Source of the DNA: JBBAAS01 sp041658125
GTDB taxonomy: Bacteria > Patescibacteriota > Microgenomatia > UBA12405
Length of the DNA stretch: 64,000 bases
Assembly: GCA_041658125.1 (NCBI GenBank)
Contig: JBBAAS010000002.1
Coordinates: 32,132 to 96,131, forward strand
Direction: 5' to 3'
Shown: positions 30,308 to 38,471 of the stretch, in pieces
Layout of the letters: every line of letters starts with the position of its first letter
Position numbering within the stretch: position 1 is the first letter of the stretch
Notes under the pieces: generated by a model
What the model was told of the DNA's origin: nothing
The model's database searches: none
What the model saw: the letters and a program-made list of their open reading frames with translations, nothing else
Position numbers and translations under genes: made by a program

Positions 30308-33037
30308 ATGGATCAGATTTTAACCAAAGAAGAAACAGTAATACAGGAGATAAATTCGAGAGACTGCCGAACAGTAAATGAAGTCATTAAAGCCCTGGGT
30401 GAATTAATTGCTAATCACGGAAAACTGATAAAAGGAAGACTGGAAGATAGAATTTTCCAAGTATATCTGGCGATAGGAGCCAGAGAAGATTTTGATGTAA
30501 CCCAACCATTGACGGAAATGGTAAAAACGCTGGATCGTTTGGACGATAAAACAAAAACAGAAAAAATTGAAGATTTGTCTAAACAAGTTAAAGAAAAGAT
30601 AGATGAAGCATTGAAGGACAAACCTTCAGAAGAAATAAAATTGGGGTCAAAACAGTTGACCAGAGATGAACTAAGAGTGCTGATAAGAGAATATGAAGAA
30701 CATTTAATTAAAGAAAATGGAAATAAAGAAAAAGCAATGGCGAGGCTGGTGGAAGGAAACGCAAGAGGAAAAAAGAGCGCAGAAATAATCGCGAGATTAG
30801 AGGAAATAAAAATAGAAATCAAAGAAAACGGGCTGGCCGAAAATAAGATTGAAAAAATGGCCATAGATTTAGTGATAGAAGAAAATTTATTGGTAGCTGA
30901 ACTGAAAGAGAAATTGCCTGACGAAAAAGCTGAAGCAATTTCAAAAATGACAACAGAGGTGACGATGAATGAAATAGTAAAAGGAATAGGAGAAATTAAT
31001 AAAGAAGAAGTGACAGGGCAAGTGTTAAAAAAAGTAAAAGAGATAGATATTCAAAAAAATGATCTAGAGACCATCGAAGAATTGGTGATAGAGGAAGTGA
31101 TAGGGAGAGTAGCGGAAAAGAAAATAGAGATTGAGGCAAATAAGGTTGCAGTGGAAATGTTAAAAAGACTGAAAGATGAAGGAATAGTAATCTCCGAAAG
31201 AAAAGTTGATGAAAATAATTTAACAGAAAGAATTGAAACTCAAATATCGGAAGTTTGGAAAGGAAAAAGAGAATCGCTTTCCGAAAGCCTAGTAGTAGAA
31301 GTGGCTAATGCCAGTAAGGTTAATGACGAAAATTCCTTACTTAGAATAAGTCAGATAGTAAAGGAAGGAGAAATACAGATAAGAGAGCACACTAGAAATA
31401 ATTTTGCCTTGAGACAAGAAGCTAAAATGGCGGAATTGAGAGGAGAAATTATAGAGACAGTAAACAAGGCCGATTCGACAATAAGCCCAGCAGTTGTAAG
31501 AGAATACGGTCGACTAGTAAGTAGTTTTTATCGAGTACCCTTAAGTGAGTATCAGAAAAGTGCGGTAGAAAGCGTAGAAAAAGTTCATGGACCGGGAAAA
31601 GCAAAGGTGGCTTGGGGATATACGGAAGCTTATTTGGGAATGTTAACCGACCCAAATATCGTTCAAAACACTGAAAAACTGAATAAGATTCTTGATAAAT
31701 ATCCACAATTTGAAGGCATGGTTAATGGAATTGAAAAAGCCAGAACAGTTAATGGATTAGCGAGAACTCTTCAAAAGAGTGAAGTAATGCAGGGGCTTTT
31801 AGGTTCTCAAAAATTCGCTCAAATAACAGGTTTTATAGATAATCCGTTTGGATATTTCGGACAAAAATTATTAACAAGCGAAGGAGTAAAGGCGTTTATC
31901 GGAAAAATTGGCGGTCAAGAGTTGGTGACCGGATTGACAAATATTTTTTCTAAAGGCGGAGGGACAGCAGAAATGTTGATGGCGGCAGGAAAATCGATTC
32001 TAGCTAAGTTAGGAGGAACAGCGGCAACAACAGCTGTCGCAGGAGGAGCGGCAACAGCCGGAGGAACGGCAATAGCGGCGGCGACAGGGCCACCAGGGTG
32101 GATTGCTGCGGCGGCGATAGCAGTAATAAGCGTAGCAAAAAAGATATTTGGGAAAATAAAAGATTTATTTGGAGGTTTATTTGAAAGTTTAGGAATTGAC
32201 AAAAAAGCCTTGGATTTGTTTGGCGGACTTAAAAGTTGGATGCGAAATAATTTAGGAGGAATATTTGGAAAAGCGGGAGAGGCGTTATTAGGAGTAGCTG
32301 AAATGCCATTGCAATTAGTCGAAATGTTGTCGATGGTAGCAATAGGAACCGTGGTGGCGTTAATAGTACCGCTGTTTTTTATTGGTTTTTTTGTTTATCA
32401 AATGTTGCAATCAAATCAAGTTTCAACGTTAGTCCCGCCGGTGGGGATGGGAGCCGGTGAAGAAGGAACATCTTCGACGATTCCGCCGTATTTATTAACT
32501 GATTGTATGAGCAGTCCGGCATGCGCCGTAATCGATTATCTTCGATATAAAAAAGGAATTACTAATGTGAATACGGGGAACGTAAACCAAGCGGCAAGTT
32601 ATGTCCAAGAATGGGTGAATCCACCGGTAGGATTTGACAAAGGATATTTTAATACAATAATGACGGCAAATACTGCCAGTTGGACTTATTTTCAATGTTT
32701 AGGATTTAGTTTTAGTATTGATAAAGAACTGGCAAGTTTAGGGGAAGAAATTGACGGATTAGTAGATGAAAATGATAGTACTCCCGGATGTGAACCGGTG
32801 ACGATTGAAAATGCAGGAGCCGGTGATCATATAATGTACATGGGACCACATATTTTAGAATTATCAGTATTCAGGCCTGACGATGGAAGTGGAATAATTT
32901 CGGATGTTAACGGAGACAGGCAAGGTATGTTGAGAAATATGCACAAGGGGGCGAATGGAAGCGGTGACAGTATAAGAGATTTTTTGATCAGTAAAAAAAA
33001 TCAGTATTCTCGGTTTAAAATATTAAGATGCAGATGA
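30308..33037 (+). CDS. Large coiled-coil T4SS-associated membrane protein with extracytoplasmic CHAP/NlpC-like end
   Basis: 909 residues; the preferred start is ATG 30308 rather than the TTG three bases upstream. Residues 1-400 are highly charged helices rich in Glu/Lys. Residues 540-605 are Ala/Gly-rich with hydrophobic segments, and a strong membrane helix follows at about 680-705. The last 200 residues contain paired cysteines. QCLGF followed about 60 residues later by AGDHIMYMG resembles the Cys and His motifs of CHAP/NlpC peptidoglycan peptidases; this is a motif-level impression only. It is cotranscribed with VirB4, so a role in T4SS assembly or wall opening is inferred. Confidence 0.6.
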   Translation: MDQILTKEETVIQEINSRDCRTVNEVIKALGELIANHGKLIKGRLEDRIFQVYLAIGAREDFDVTQPLTEMVKTLDRLDDKTKTEKIEDLSKQVKEKIDEALKDKPSEEIKLGSKQLTRDELRVLIREYEEHLIKENGNKEKAMARLVEGNARGKKSAEIIARLEEIKIEIKENGLAENKIEKMAIDLVIEENLLVAELKEKLPDEKAEAISKMTTEVTMNEIVKGIGEINKEEVTGQVLKKVKEIDIQKNDLETIEELVIEEVIGRVAEKKIEIEANKVAVEMLKRLKDEGIVISERKVDENNLTERIETQISEVWKGKRESLSESLVVEVANASKVNDENSLLRISQIVKEGEIQIREHTRNNFALRQEAKMAELRGEIIETVNKADSTISPAVVREYGRLVSSFYRVPLSEYQKSAVESVEKVHGPGKAKVAWGYTEAYLGMLTDPNIVQNTEKLNKILDKYPQFEGMVNGIEKARTVNGLARTLQKSEVMQGLLGSQKFAQITGFIDNPFGYFGQKLLTSEGVKAFIGKIGGQELVTGLTNIFSKGGGTAEMLMAAGKSILAKLGGTAATTAVAGGAATAGGTAIAAATGPPGWIAAAAIAVISVAKKIFGKIKDLFGGLFESLGIDKKALDLFGGLKSWMRNNLGGIFGKAGEALLGVAEMPLQLVEMLSMVAIGTVVALIVPLFFIGFFVYQMLQSNQVSTLVPPVGMGAGEEGTSSTIPPYLLTDCMSSPACAVIDYLRYKKGITNVNTGNVNQAASYVQEWVNPPVGFDKGYFNTIMTANTASWTYFQCLGFSFSIDKELASLGEEIDGLVDENDSTPGCEPVTIENAGAGDHIMYMGPHILELSVFRPDDGSGIISDVNGDRQGMLRNMHKGANGSGDSIRDFLISKKNQYSRFKILRCR

Positions 33038-33468
33038 AAGAAAAAATAAAAAAATATTGGTGGATAGGGATTTTGTTAATAATATGGATAATAGTAGTTT
33101 TCTTTTTAAAGAAACCGGCAGAAGAAAAGAAAAGCGAAAATGAAGTATCGAGAACAACGCCAACGACGATAATAATTTCCGGACCAACGATATTTACCGG
33201 GGGAACCGGACCGGATGAGGCGTCGGCAAAGGAACTTATGAAGGAATATGAACAATCACTAAAAGATTATCCTTTGGCTGATAAATTACCTTACAGTGGA
33301 AATGGCTTTGTGATAGATCATTATGTAGCCAGATTAAAGGTAGCGATTTATGTTGAGGAAGGAGTTAACAGAGAAGAAGTTGTAAAAGAATTTGACAAAT
33401 GGTTGGGACAAAATGGTTTTAAAGCCGGATCACATCAGGTAGAATGGAGGTTGAAGGAGAAAAAATGA
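33028..33468 (+). CDS. Membrane-anchored protein of unknown function next to T4SS genes
   Basis: 146 residues. One N-terminal membrane helix (about 10-27), a Thr/Pro/Gly-rich stretch (about 40-65), then a small alpha/beta domain (about 70-146) including FVIDHYVARLKVAIYVEEG. It overlaps the preceding gene by 10 nt and the following small gene by 4 nt, so it belongs to the same transcript. No family is recognised. Confidence 0.65.
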   Translation: MQMKEKIKKYWWIGILLIIWIIVVFFLKKPAEEKKSENEVSRTTPTTIIISGPTIFTGGTGPDEASAKELMKEYEQSLKDYPLADKLPYSGNGFVIDHYVARLKVAIYVEEGVNREEVVKEFDKWLGQNGFKAGSHQVEWRLKEKK

Positions 33469-33572
33469 ATAGAGGGGAATTTGTCAAGAAATATCAAATA
33501 ATTTTAGTGCTGGGATTTGTGGCCGGAGCGATGGCAGTAATTAAGGTTTTGGTAGTACTGGGAAAAATTTAG
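33465..33572 (+). CDS. Small single-span membrane protein (35 aa)
   Basis: A 35-residue frame MNRGEFVKKYQ followed by a hydrophobic helix (IILVLGFVAGAMAVIKVLVVL). Its ATG overlaps the previous stop (ATGA), the usual sign of translational coupling. It is the last gene of the T4SS run and ends 3' to 3' with dnaN, the two frames sharing a few bases. It resembles in size and build the small proteins at 12117 and 62416. Confidence 0.6.
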   Translation: MNRGEFVKKYQIILVLGFVAGAMAVIKVLVVLGKI

Positions 33573-34690
33573 TCCTGAATACGGACAGGCATGATGATGT
33601 GGGTGAAGTTGGGATCGGATTGGTCGTGAAAAAAGCCAGGAGTCAGAGGTTCGTTAAGCTCGATTATAATTTCTTCACCCTTACAAACAGTAAGAAAATC
33701 GGAAACGAATTTGTAATTAAAAGCAATTTCTAAAGGATCACCTTCAAACTTAGCCTCCACGGAGGCTTGGTTTTGACCAAGTTGGGGAGCATTAGCGGAA
33801 AGAATAAGCTTAGATTTTTGAAGACTGAATTTGACGACATTGGCCGATTTTTGAGCAAAAACGGAAGCAATTTTGACGGCTTGAACAAATTCGACTTTGT
33901 TGATAAAGATTTTTTTGGAAAAACTTTCCGGAATAATTCTTTGGTAATCAGGATAATCGCCATCGATGAGACGGGAGACGAGCTCCAGATCCTCTAAAAC
34001 GAAGACGAGCTGGTGACCATCTAATGTTAGACCCATTTGCAGCTTTTTAGCAGTCTTGGAAAGCTTGGTGATTTCCAGAAGGGTCTTTTGGGGGATAAGG
34101 AAAGAAATCGGATGGTCGTTTTTTAAAGAAAGTGGTTCGACCAGTTTAATAATTTTTTGAGAAAGACGAAAACCATCAGTAGTAACCAAAGTAATATTGT
34201 TGGGGGCAAATTGACAAAGGACAGCGGTTAAAACCGGACGGGTGTCATCGGCGGCGGCGGAAAAAGCAATTTGAGAAATGGCCTGATTAAATAAAGAAAG
34301 ATCAATATCAAAAGCGGTTTTAGGGTCAAGTGACGGCAAAACAGGAAAATCAGCGGCGGGAATAGTAGCAAAAGTCGACTCGGCCCGGGAAGAAGTAATT
34401 TTTAAGAGATTTTTATCGTCTAAAGAAAGATCAATTTTGCCGGATGACAGATAAGAAATAAATTCAGTAATTTCGCGGTTAGGAATAGTAGTACTCCCCT
34501 CTTTTTCGATTTTGGCACCAATCCAATAGTTAATACCGACTTCTAAATTGGTAGCCGATAATTTGAGACGACCTTCATCGGTAGAAATAAGAATATTATT
34601 TAGAATCGGAAGCTGGCTTTTAGAAGAGACAAAACGGGAAACGTTTTGGAGAGCCAGATTAAAGTTTTCTTGAAGGAGGGAAAGTTGCAT
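33569..34690 (-). CDS. dnaN: DNA polymerase III beta subunit (sliding clamp)
   Basis: A 373-residue protein with three repeated clamp domains. It begins MQLSLLQENFNLALQNV and has PILNNILIS, AADDTRPVLTAV, LIDGDYPDYQRIIP and the C-terminal HIIMPVR. It encircles DNA and tethers the polymerase. It lies downstream of dnaA on the same strand, as in many bacterial origin regions. The ATG at 34690 is 6 nt after TATAAT. Confidence 0.96.
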   Translation of the reverse strand: MQLSLLQENFNLALQNVSRFVSSKSQLPILNNILISTDEGRLKLSATNLEVGINYWIGAKIEKEGSTTIPNREITEFISYLSSGKIDLSLDDKNLLKITSSRAESTFATIPAADFPVLPSLDPKTAFDIDLSLFNQAISQIAFSAAADDTRPVLTAVLCQFAPNNITLVTTDGFRLSQKIIKLVEPLSLKNDHPISFLIPQKTLLEITKLSKTAKKLQMGLTLDGHQLVFVLEDLELVSRLIDGDYPDYQRIIPESFSKKIFINKVEFVQAVKIASVFAQKSANVVKFSLQKSKLILSANAPQLGQNQASVEAKFEGDPLEIAFNYKFVSDFLTVCKGEEIIIELNEPLTPGFFHDQSDPNFTHIIMPVRIQD

Positions 34691-34949
34691 TGGCTAATTA
34701 TAATAAAAAGTAATTAATAAAATAGTAGATGTAGTTGTAGGACGGTGGAGAAGTTGATAGATTGATAATTAGTAAGCTGTAGGCGGTAAATTTTATGTTT
34801 AAAAGAAAGTATTTAGCGAACAGTAGTTATTTATCGGGAAGTATTGGCTTATAAAGTGAAGCTTAATTTGGGTAAGCTTCGGGGGAAAAGAAGGGGGCTT
34901 CTGTGGAAAAGTCGGTGGATAAACAGAACAGGAAAGTGGAAAACTAATT
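34691..34949. other. dnaA-dnaN intergenic region
   Basis: 259 bp with no gene. It holds the dnaN -10 box (34697-34702, TATAAT on the minus strand), an AT-rich stretch (about 34696-34730) and two near-matches to the DnaA box TGTGGATAA: TGTGGAAAA (34902-34910) and GGTGGATAA (34914-34922). It may contribute to origin function together with the region upstream of dnaA. Confidence 0.45.
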
Positions 34950-36290
34950 TTAAAAAGAGCGCCTGATTTGGTCGACAAGTTGACGAAGAGAAGAATTGAC
35001 GGCCAAATCAGAGTGAATTTTGTCACGGGCGTGCATAATGCTGGTATGGTCGCGACCGCCTAAAAGACGGCCAACTTCTTCTAAAGGAAGATTGATTTCG
35101 GTGAGAAGAAGGTAGGCGGTTAAGTGGCGAGCGAAAACCAAGTCTTTTTTACGACTTTTGCCGCAAAGCTCGCTAGTTTTAAGATCAAAGTGTTTGGCAC
35201 AAAGAGAAATAATATGCCTAGGAGTAAGGTTGGTAGGAGAAAGATGGTTTTGACCGGAAGAGGACAAGGGATTGAGGTAGTTTTGCACAAAAGCCAAATC
35301 GATCTCCTCTACCCTACCGGATTGAGCTTTAATGGCGATCTGTTGGATATTACCTTCAATGTCGCGAATATTGGATTGGATATTTTCAGCTAAAAAGGTG
35401 ACAGCCGGAGGTTGAAGTTTGAGTCCATAAACTTCTGCTTTTTGAGTGATAATGGCGCAGCGCATTTCATAATCAGGGGGTTGAATATCGACGGTAAGGC
35501 CGCCCATAAAACGGGAAACCAGGCGATCTTCGAGATTTTGGATATCAGAGGGCTTACGGTCGGAAGTTAAGATGACCTGCCGACCGGACATGTGAAGAGC
35601 GTTAAAGGTATGAAAAAATTCCTGTTGAATGTATTCTTTACCGGCGATAAACTGGACGTCATCAACCAGAATGCAATCAAGCTGGCGGTAACGGTCTTTG
35701 AAGAGATTCATATTTTTGGATTTGAGGGCGGCGATTAAATCATTACCAAAGGTTTCGGCCGGAAAATACTTGATTTTAAGGGCAGAATTGTTTTTAAGTA
35801 ATTCATGGCCGATGGCTTGCATAAGATGAGTTTTACCGACACCGACGCCGCCCCAAATAAAAAAGGGATTGTAGGTAGAGCCGGGGTTTTTGATGATACC
35901 TTGAGCGGCGGCAAAGGCAAAATTATTACTATTACCCACAATAAAATTTTCAAGGGTATAACGGGGATGAAGGTTGGGAGAGTAAGTTGATTTTGGGGAA
36001 AAATTAAGAAGAGGGGCGGAGAAGTTTTGGTTTTCGGTCTTGATGAGATCTTGGACAATAAAAGAAATAGAATTGTTAGTTTTAGTTTGATTGTCGAGAG
36101 CACTTTTGAAGAGGTGGTAATAGCGTTTTTGGTTGATATCAGCTAGATAAGAGTTGGGGCAAGCAATAGTAGCGGCACTATCTTTGAAAATTATTAATTG
36201 GGTTTTAGAAACAAAGGTTTGAAAGACGGCCGGAGCCAAAACAATCTTGAGCTCTTCCTGGGCATTTTTCCAAAGTCTGTCGATATCCAT
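34950..36290 (-). CDS. dnaA: Chromosomal replication initiator DnaA
   Basis: 446 residues from ATG 36290; an in-frame TTG two codons earlier is less likely. Domain I is at about 1-80. The AAA+ domain has Walker A WGGVGVGKTHLM, Walker B ILVDDVQFIAGKE and the sensor region TSDRKPSDI. The C-terminal domain IV has the DnaA signature around GRDHTSIMHARDKI. It binds DnaA boxes and opens the origin. It is divergent from rpmH, with the candidate origin in between. Confidence 0.97.
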   Translation of the reverse strand: MDIDRLWKNAQEELKIVLAPAVFQTFVSKTQLIIFKDSAATIACPNSYLADINQKRYYHLFKSALDNQTKTNNSISFIVQDLIKTENQNFSAPLLNFSPKSTYSPNLHPRYTLENFIVGNSNNFAFAAAQGIIKNPGSTYNPFFIWGGVGVGKTHLMQAIGHELLKNNSALKIKYFPAETFGNDLIAALKSKNMNLFKDRYRQLDCILVDDVQFIAGKEYIQQEFFHTFNALHMSGRQVILTSDRKPSDIQNLEDRLVSRFMGGLTVDIQPPDYEMRCAIITQKAEVYGLKLQPPAVTFLAENIQSNIRDIEGNIQQIAIKAQSGRVEEIDLAFVQNYLNPLSSSGQNHLSPTNLTPRHIISLCAKHFDLKTSELCGKSRKKDLVFARHLTAYLLLTEINLPLEEVGRLLGGRDHTSIMHARDKIHSDLAVNSSLRQLVDQIRRSF

Positions 36291-36480
36291 GAACAAAATT
36301 TTTAATTTCTAATTTAAAATTTATAAATAAAGAAAAGTCCAATGATAGGTAAAAAATACGACTCGGGGGAGAGAAGTGATTCGGGGTTATCCACAGGATA
36401 ATAGAGGAGTTTCCCACAAGAGACAAGAGATCAAATTTTAATTATCAAAAAACAAAGAGAGTTATGGTAGAATTTGAGCC
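36291..36480. other. Candidate replication origin (oriC) between dnaA and rpmH
   Basis: An AT-rich tract (about 36295-36345) is followed by one perfect DnaA box TTATCCACA (36387-36395) and a two-mismatch copy TTTCCCACA (36410-36418). The gene order dnaN-dnaA-rpmH-rnpA-yidD-yidC-jag around it is the conserved origin layout, and coding direction switches here. Only one perfect box is visible, so the assignment rests mostly on context. Confidence 0.6.
36468..36473 (+). promoter_or_regulatory. Extended -10 box of rpmH
   Basis: TGG-TAGAAT, 7 nt before the ATG at 36481. Confidence 0.55.
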
Positions 36481-36621
36481 ATGAAAGAGAAAGGGACATA
36501 CCAACCAAAAAAGAAGAGAAGAGCCAGAGTACATGGTTTTTTGGCCAGGATGGCGACTCATAATGGCAGAAAGATAATAAAAGGAAGAAGATTGAAAGGA
36601 AGAAAGAAACTAACGGTATAA
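36481..36621 (+). CDS. rpmH: Ribosomal protein bL34
   Basis: 46 residues, MKEKGTYQPKKKRRARVHGF and on, ending GRKKLTV. This is the standard very basic bL34, with the RxHGFLxRM core and NGRKIIKGRRLKGRKKL tail. It belongs to the large ribosomal subunit and lies just upstream of rnpA as usual. Its TAA stop is contained in the TATAAT box of rnpA. Confidence 0.95.
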   Translation: MKEKGTYQPKKKRRARVHGFLARMATHNGRKIIKGRRLKGRKKLTV

Positions 36622-36622
36622 T
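36617..36622 (+). promoter_or_regulatory. -10 box of rnpA overlapping rpmH stop
   Basis: TATAAT, 6 nt before ATG 36629 but only 3 nt before GTG 36626, favouring the ATG. Confidence 0.5.
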
Positions 36623-36628
36623 GGGGTG

Positions 36629-36958
36629 ATGCTAAAGAGAATCAACAGAATCGGAACAAAAAAAGAGTTTGAAGAAGTAAAAGAAAAGGGGAGAGTTTAT
36701 CAGGCTCCCCTATTGGCGATGGTAGTTTTAAAAAAAGAAGATGAGGAAAAAAAGTTTGGGCTGGTGGTGTCAAAAAGAATTTCAAAGAAAGCGATAATCA
36801 GAAACAAAATAAGAAGGGCAGTGTATGAAGCAATAAGGGGACAGTTGGGGAAAATCAGTAGTGGGGTAAGAGGAATAGTGCTGGTGAGAACGGCAATTGT
36901 CGGTAGAGAGGCAGAGGAAATAGAAAGAGAAATCGGAGAAATAATAAAAAAGTTATGA
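36629..36958 (+). CDS. rnpA: Ribonuclease P protein component
   Basis: 109 residues. The RNR signature is visible as FGLVVSKRISKKAIIRNKIRRAVYEA (split: SKRISKKA, IRNKIRR), and the basic N-terminus MLKRINRIGTKKEFEEV is typical. It assists the RNase P RNA in tRNA 5' processing. The ATG at 36629 is chosen over the GTG at 36626 from its distance to the -10 box. The stop overlaps the yidD ATG by 4 nt. Confidence 0.93.
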   Translation: MLKRINRIGTKKEFEEVKEKGRVYQAPLLAMVVLKKEDEEKKFGLVVSKRISKKAIIRNKIRRAVYEAIRGQLGKISSGVRGIVLVRTAIVGREAEEIEREIGEIIKKL

Positions 36959-37158
36959 GAAAAATAGTACTTAAAATAATTTGGTTTTATAAAAGATATA
37001 TCTCATCGGGGTACAATTGCCGGATGATTCCAAACTGCAGTGAATATACCTACGAAGCGGTAGAAAAATATGGAGTGATCAAGGGCTTGGGCTTGGGAAT
37101 AAAAAGAATGTCCAGATGTCATCCCCGGGGAAAAAGCGGGATAGATTTGGTAAAATAG
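36955..37158 (+). CDS. yidD: Membrane protein insertion efficiency factor YidD
   Basis: 67 residues. The hallmark cysteine-rich YidD core NCRMIPNCSEYTYEAVEKYG and the following CHPRGKSGIDLV are present, with an N-terminal amphipathic/basic helix. It helps YidC-dependent membrane insertion. It is coupled to rnpA by an ATGA overlap and followed by yidC. Confidence 0.95.
   Translation: MRKIVLKIIWFYKRYISSGYNCRMIPNCSEYTYEAVEKYGVIKGLGLGIKRMSRCHPRGKSGIDLVK
37151..37156 (+). promoter_or_regulatory. Extended -10 box of yidC
   Basis: TGG-TAAAAT, 8 nt before the ATG at 37165; it overlaps the end of yidD. Confidence 0.45.
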
Positions 37159-37164
37159 AAACCT

Positions 37165-37950
37165 ATGAATATACTGATAGCCCCATTTATTAACATGTTG
37201 TTTGGATTTTATCACCTAACTGGGAACTTGGGTTGGGCGGTAGTGGTAGTGACGGTGTTAATAAGACTCGTTTTGTTGCCATTGGTATTTCCAAGCTTAA
37301 AATCGGCTAAAAAGATGCAGGAATTGCAACCGAGATTAAAAAAATTGCAGGAAAAGTACGGCAAGGAGAAGGAAAAATTAGCAAAAGCCCAGATGGATTT
37401 GTACAGGGAAGAAGGAGTGAATCCCTTATCCGGGTGTTTACCGCAGATTTTACAAATAGCGGTGTTAATTTTGTTTTTTTCGGCTTTTAATATGGTGACG
37501 GCGCATATGACGGGAAAAGACAATGTGGAAGAAATAAACAGAAACTTAATTTCCGTTTTTAGAATTAATAAAGAATTTAAATTCGGATTGGGATTTTTGG
37601 GAAGCGATTTAACGATGACGCCGGCGAAAGAATTTGCCAAGGGTGTGGGTTTAAACTTGATATTGCCAATAGTGCTTTTGTTTGGATCAGGAGCATTGCA
37701 ATACATCAGTACTAAATTAATGATGCCGACGGTAAAAGTTGATAAGGAGGTGGTTAAAAAGACCGAAGGAAAGGAAGACGATATGATGTCGGCAATAAGA
37801 ACGCAGTCACTGTACATGATGCCACTCATGACAATCTTTATCGGTTGGGGTTTTTCACTCGGGATATTACTGTATTGGTTTGTAAATTCGGGAGTAATGC
37901 TTGGACAACAATTGTTGGTAAATAAGTTAAATAAGAAAGAACAGAAATAG
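37165..37950 (+). CDS. yidC: Membrane protein insertase YidC/Oxa1
   Basis: 261 residues. It has the five-helix Oxa1 core: first helix with the conserved basic residue in VLIRLVLLPLVFPSLKS, then MQELQPRLKKLQEKYG, followed by a Pro-rich second segment NPLSGCLPQILQI. It is of the short Gram-positive type, without the large periplasmic domain of proteobacterial YidC. The insert between helices 3 and 4 is charged. It inserts proteins into the cytoplasmic membrane. Confidence 0.94.
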   Translation: MNILIAPFINMLFGFYHLTGNLGWAVVVVTVLIRLVLLPLVFPSLKSAKKMQELQPRLKKLQEKYGKEKEKLAKAQMDLYREEGVNPLSGCLPQILQIAVLILFFSAFNMVTAHMTGKDNVEEINRNLISVFRINKEFKFGLGFLGSDLTMTPAKEFAKGVGLNLILPIVLLFGSGALQYISTKLMMPTVKVDKEVVKKTEGKEDDMMSAIRTQSLYMMPLMTIFIGWGFSLGILLYWFVNSGVMLGQQLLVNKLNKKEQK

Positions 37951-37962
37951 CTTTGGACATGG

Positions 37963-37968
37963 TAGAAT
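37963..37968 (+). promoter_or_regulatory. Extended -10 box of jag
   Basis: TGG-TAGAAT, 7 nt before the ATG at 37976. Confidence 0.5.
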
Positions 37969-37975
37969 AGCCGGT

Positions 37976-38446
37976 ATGACAAACAAAGAAAGAAACGAAA
38001 AAATATTGGGAGCAACTTGTGAGCTTTTGGAACAGATGAATTTTGAAGTGACGAATGTGTTTGTGGAAGATGGGGAGGGAGAAGAAAATCAGGTGGTAGT
38101 GGGGGTGACAGTACCTAATCCGGCAGGATTGATTGGTTTTAAAGGAAGAAATCTGGTCGCTGTTCAACTGATTTTGACGTTAATTGTAAAAAGCAGATTG
38201 GGAGAATGGACAAGAATACTTTTGGATGTAAATGATTATAGGACAGAACAGAAAACCAGGTTGGAACTAATGACTAGAAATTTGGCCGAAAAAGTTAAAA
38301 GTACCGGAACGCCGGTATCGATGGCAAATATGAGCTCGTATGAAAGAAGAATTTGTCATATGATAGTAGCTTCGGTGGAAGGAGTAGTGTCGGAATCGGA
38401 AGGAGAAGAAGAAGAAAGACATATCGTAATCAAACCTGCGGTTTAA
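37976..38446 (+). CDS. jag: Jag/KhpB-like RNA-binding protein (KH-R3H)
   Basis: 156 residues. A KH-like domain with GLIGFKGRNLVAVQLIL and a C-terminal R3H domain (MANMSSYERRICHMIV; the R and H of the motif are present). The N-terminal Jag domain seen in longer homologues is missing. It binds RNA and is linked to cell-envelope growth in other bacteria. It stands next to yidC as in most origin regions. Confidence 0.92.
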   Translation: MTNKERNEKILGATCELLEQMNFEVTNVFVEDGEGEENQVVVGVTVPNPAGLIGFKGRNLVAVQLILTLIVKSRLGEWTRILLDVNDYRTEQKTRLELMTRNLAEKVKSTGTPVSMANMSSYERRICHMIVASVEGVVSESEGEEEERHIVIKPAV

Positions 38447-38460
38447 TTACGATATAATGA

Positions 38461-38466
38461 TATTAT
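38461..38466 (+). promoter_or_regulatory. -10 box of Wzy-like gene
   Basis: TATTAT, 5 nt before the GTG at 38472. A TATAAT (38453-38458) lies just upstream. Confidence 0.4.
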
Positions 38467-38471
38467 AGGGT

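Noticed and set aside
36619..36958. Alternative genetic code with TGA read as Gly or Trp
   Set aside because: TGA works as a normal stop in many genes here (rnpA, purine and T4SS genes) with proteins ending at family-typical lengths.
37212..38015. 267-residue minus-strand open frame across yidC
   Set aside because: It lies fully opposite yidC and the jag start, has low-complexity composition and no promoter. Long antisense frames are expected because the coding strands are A/G rich.
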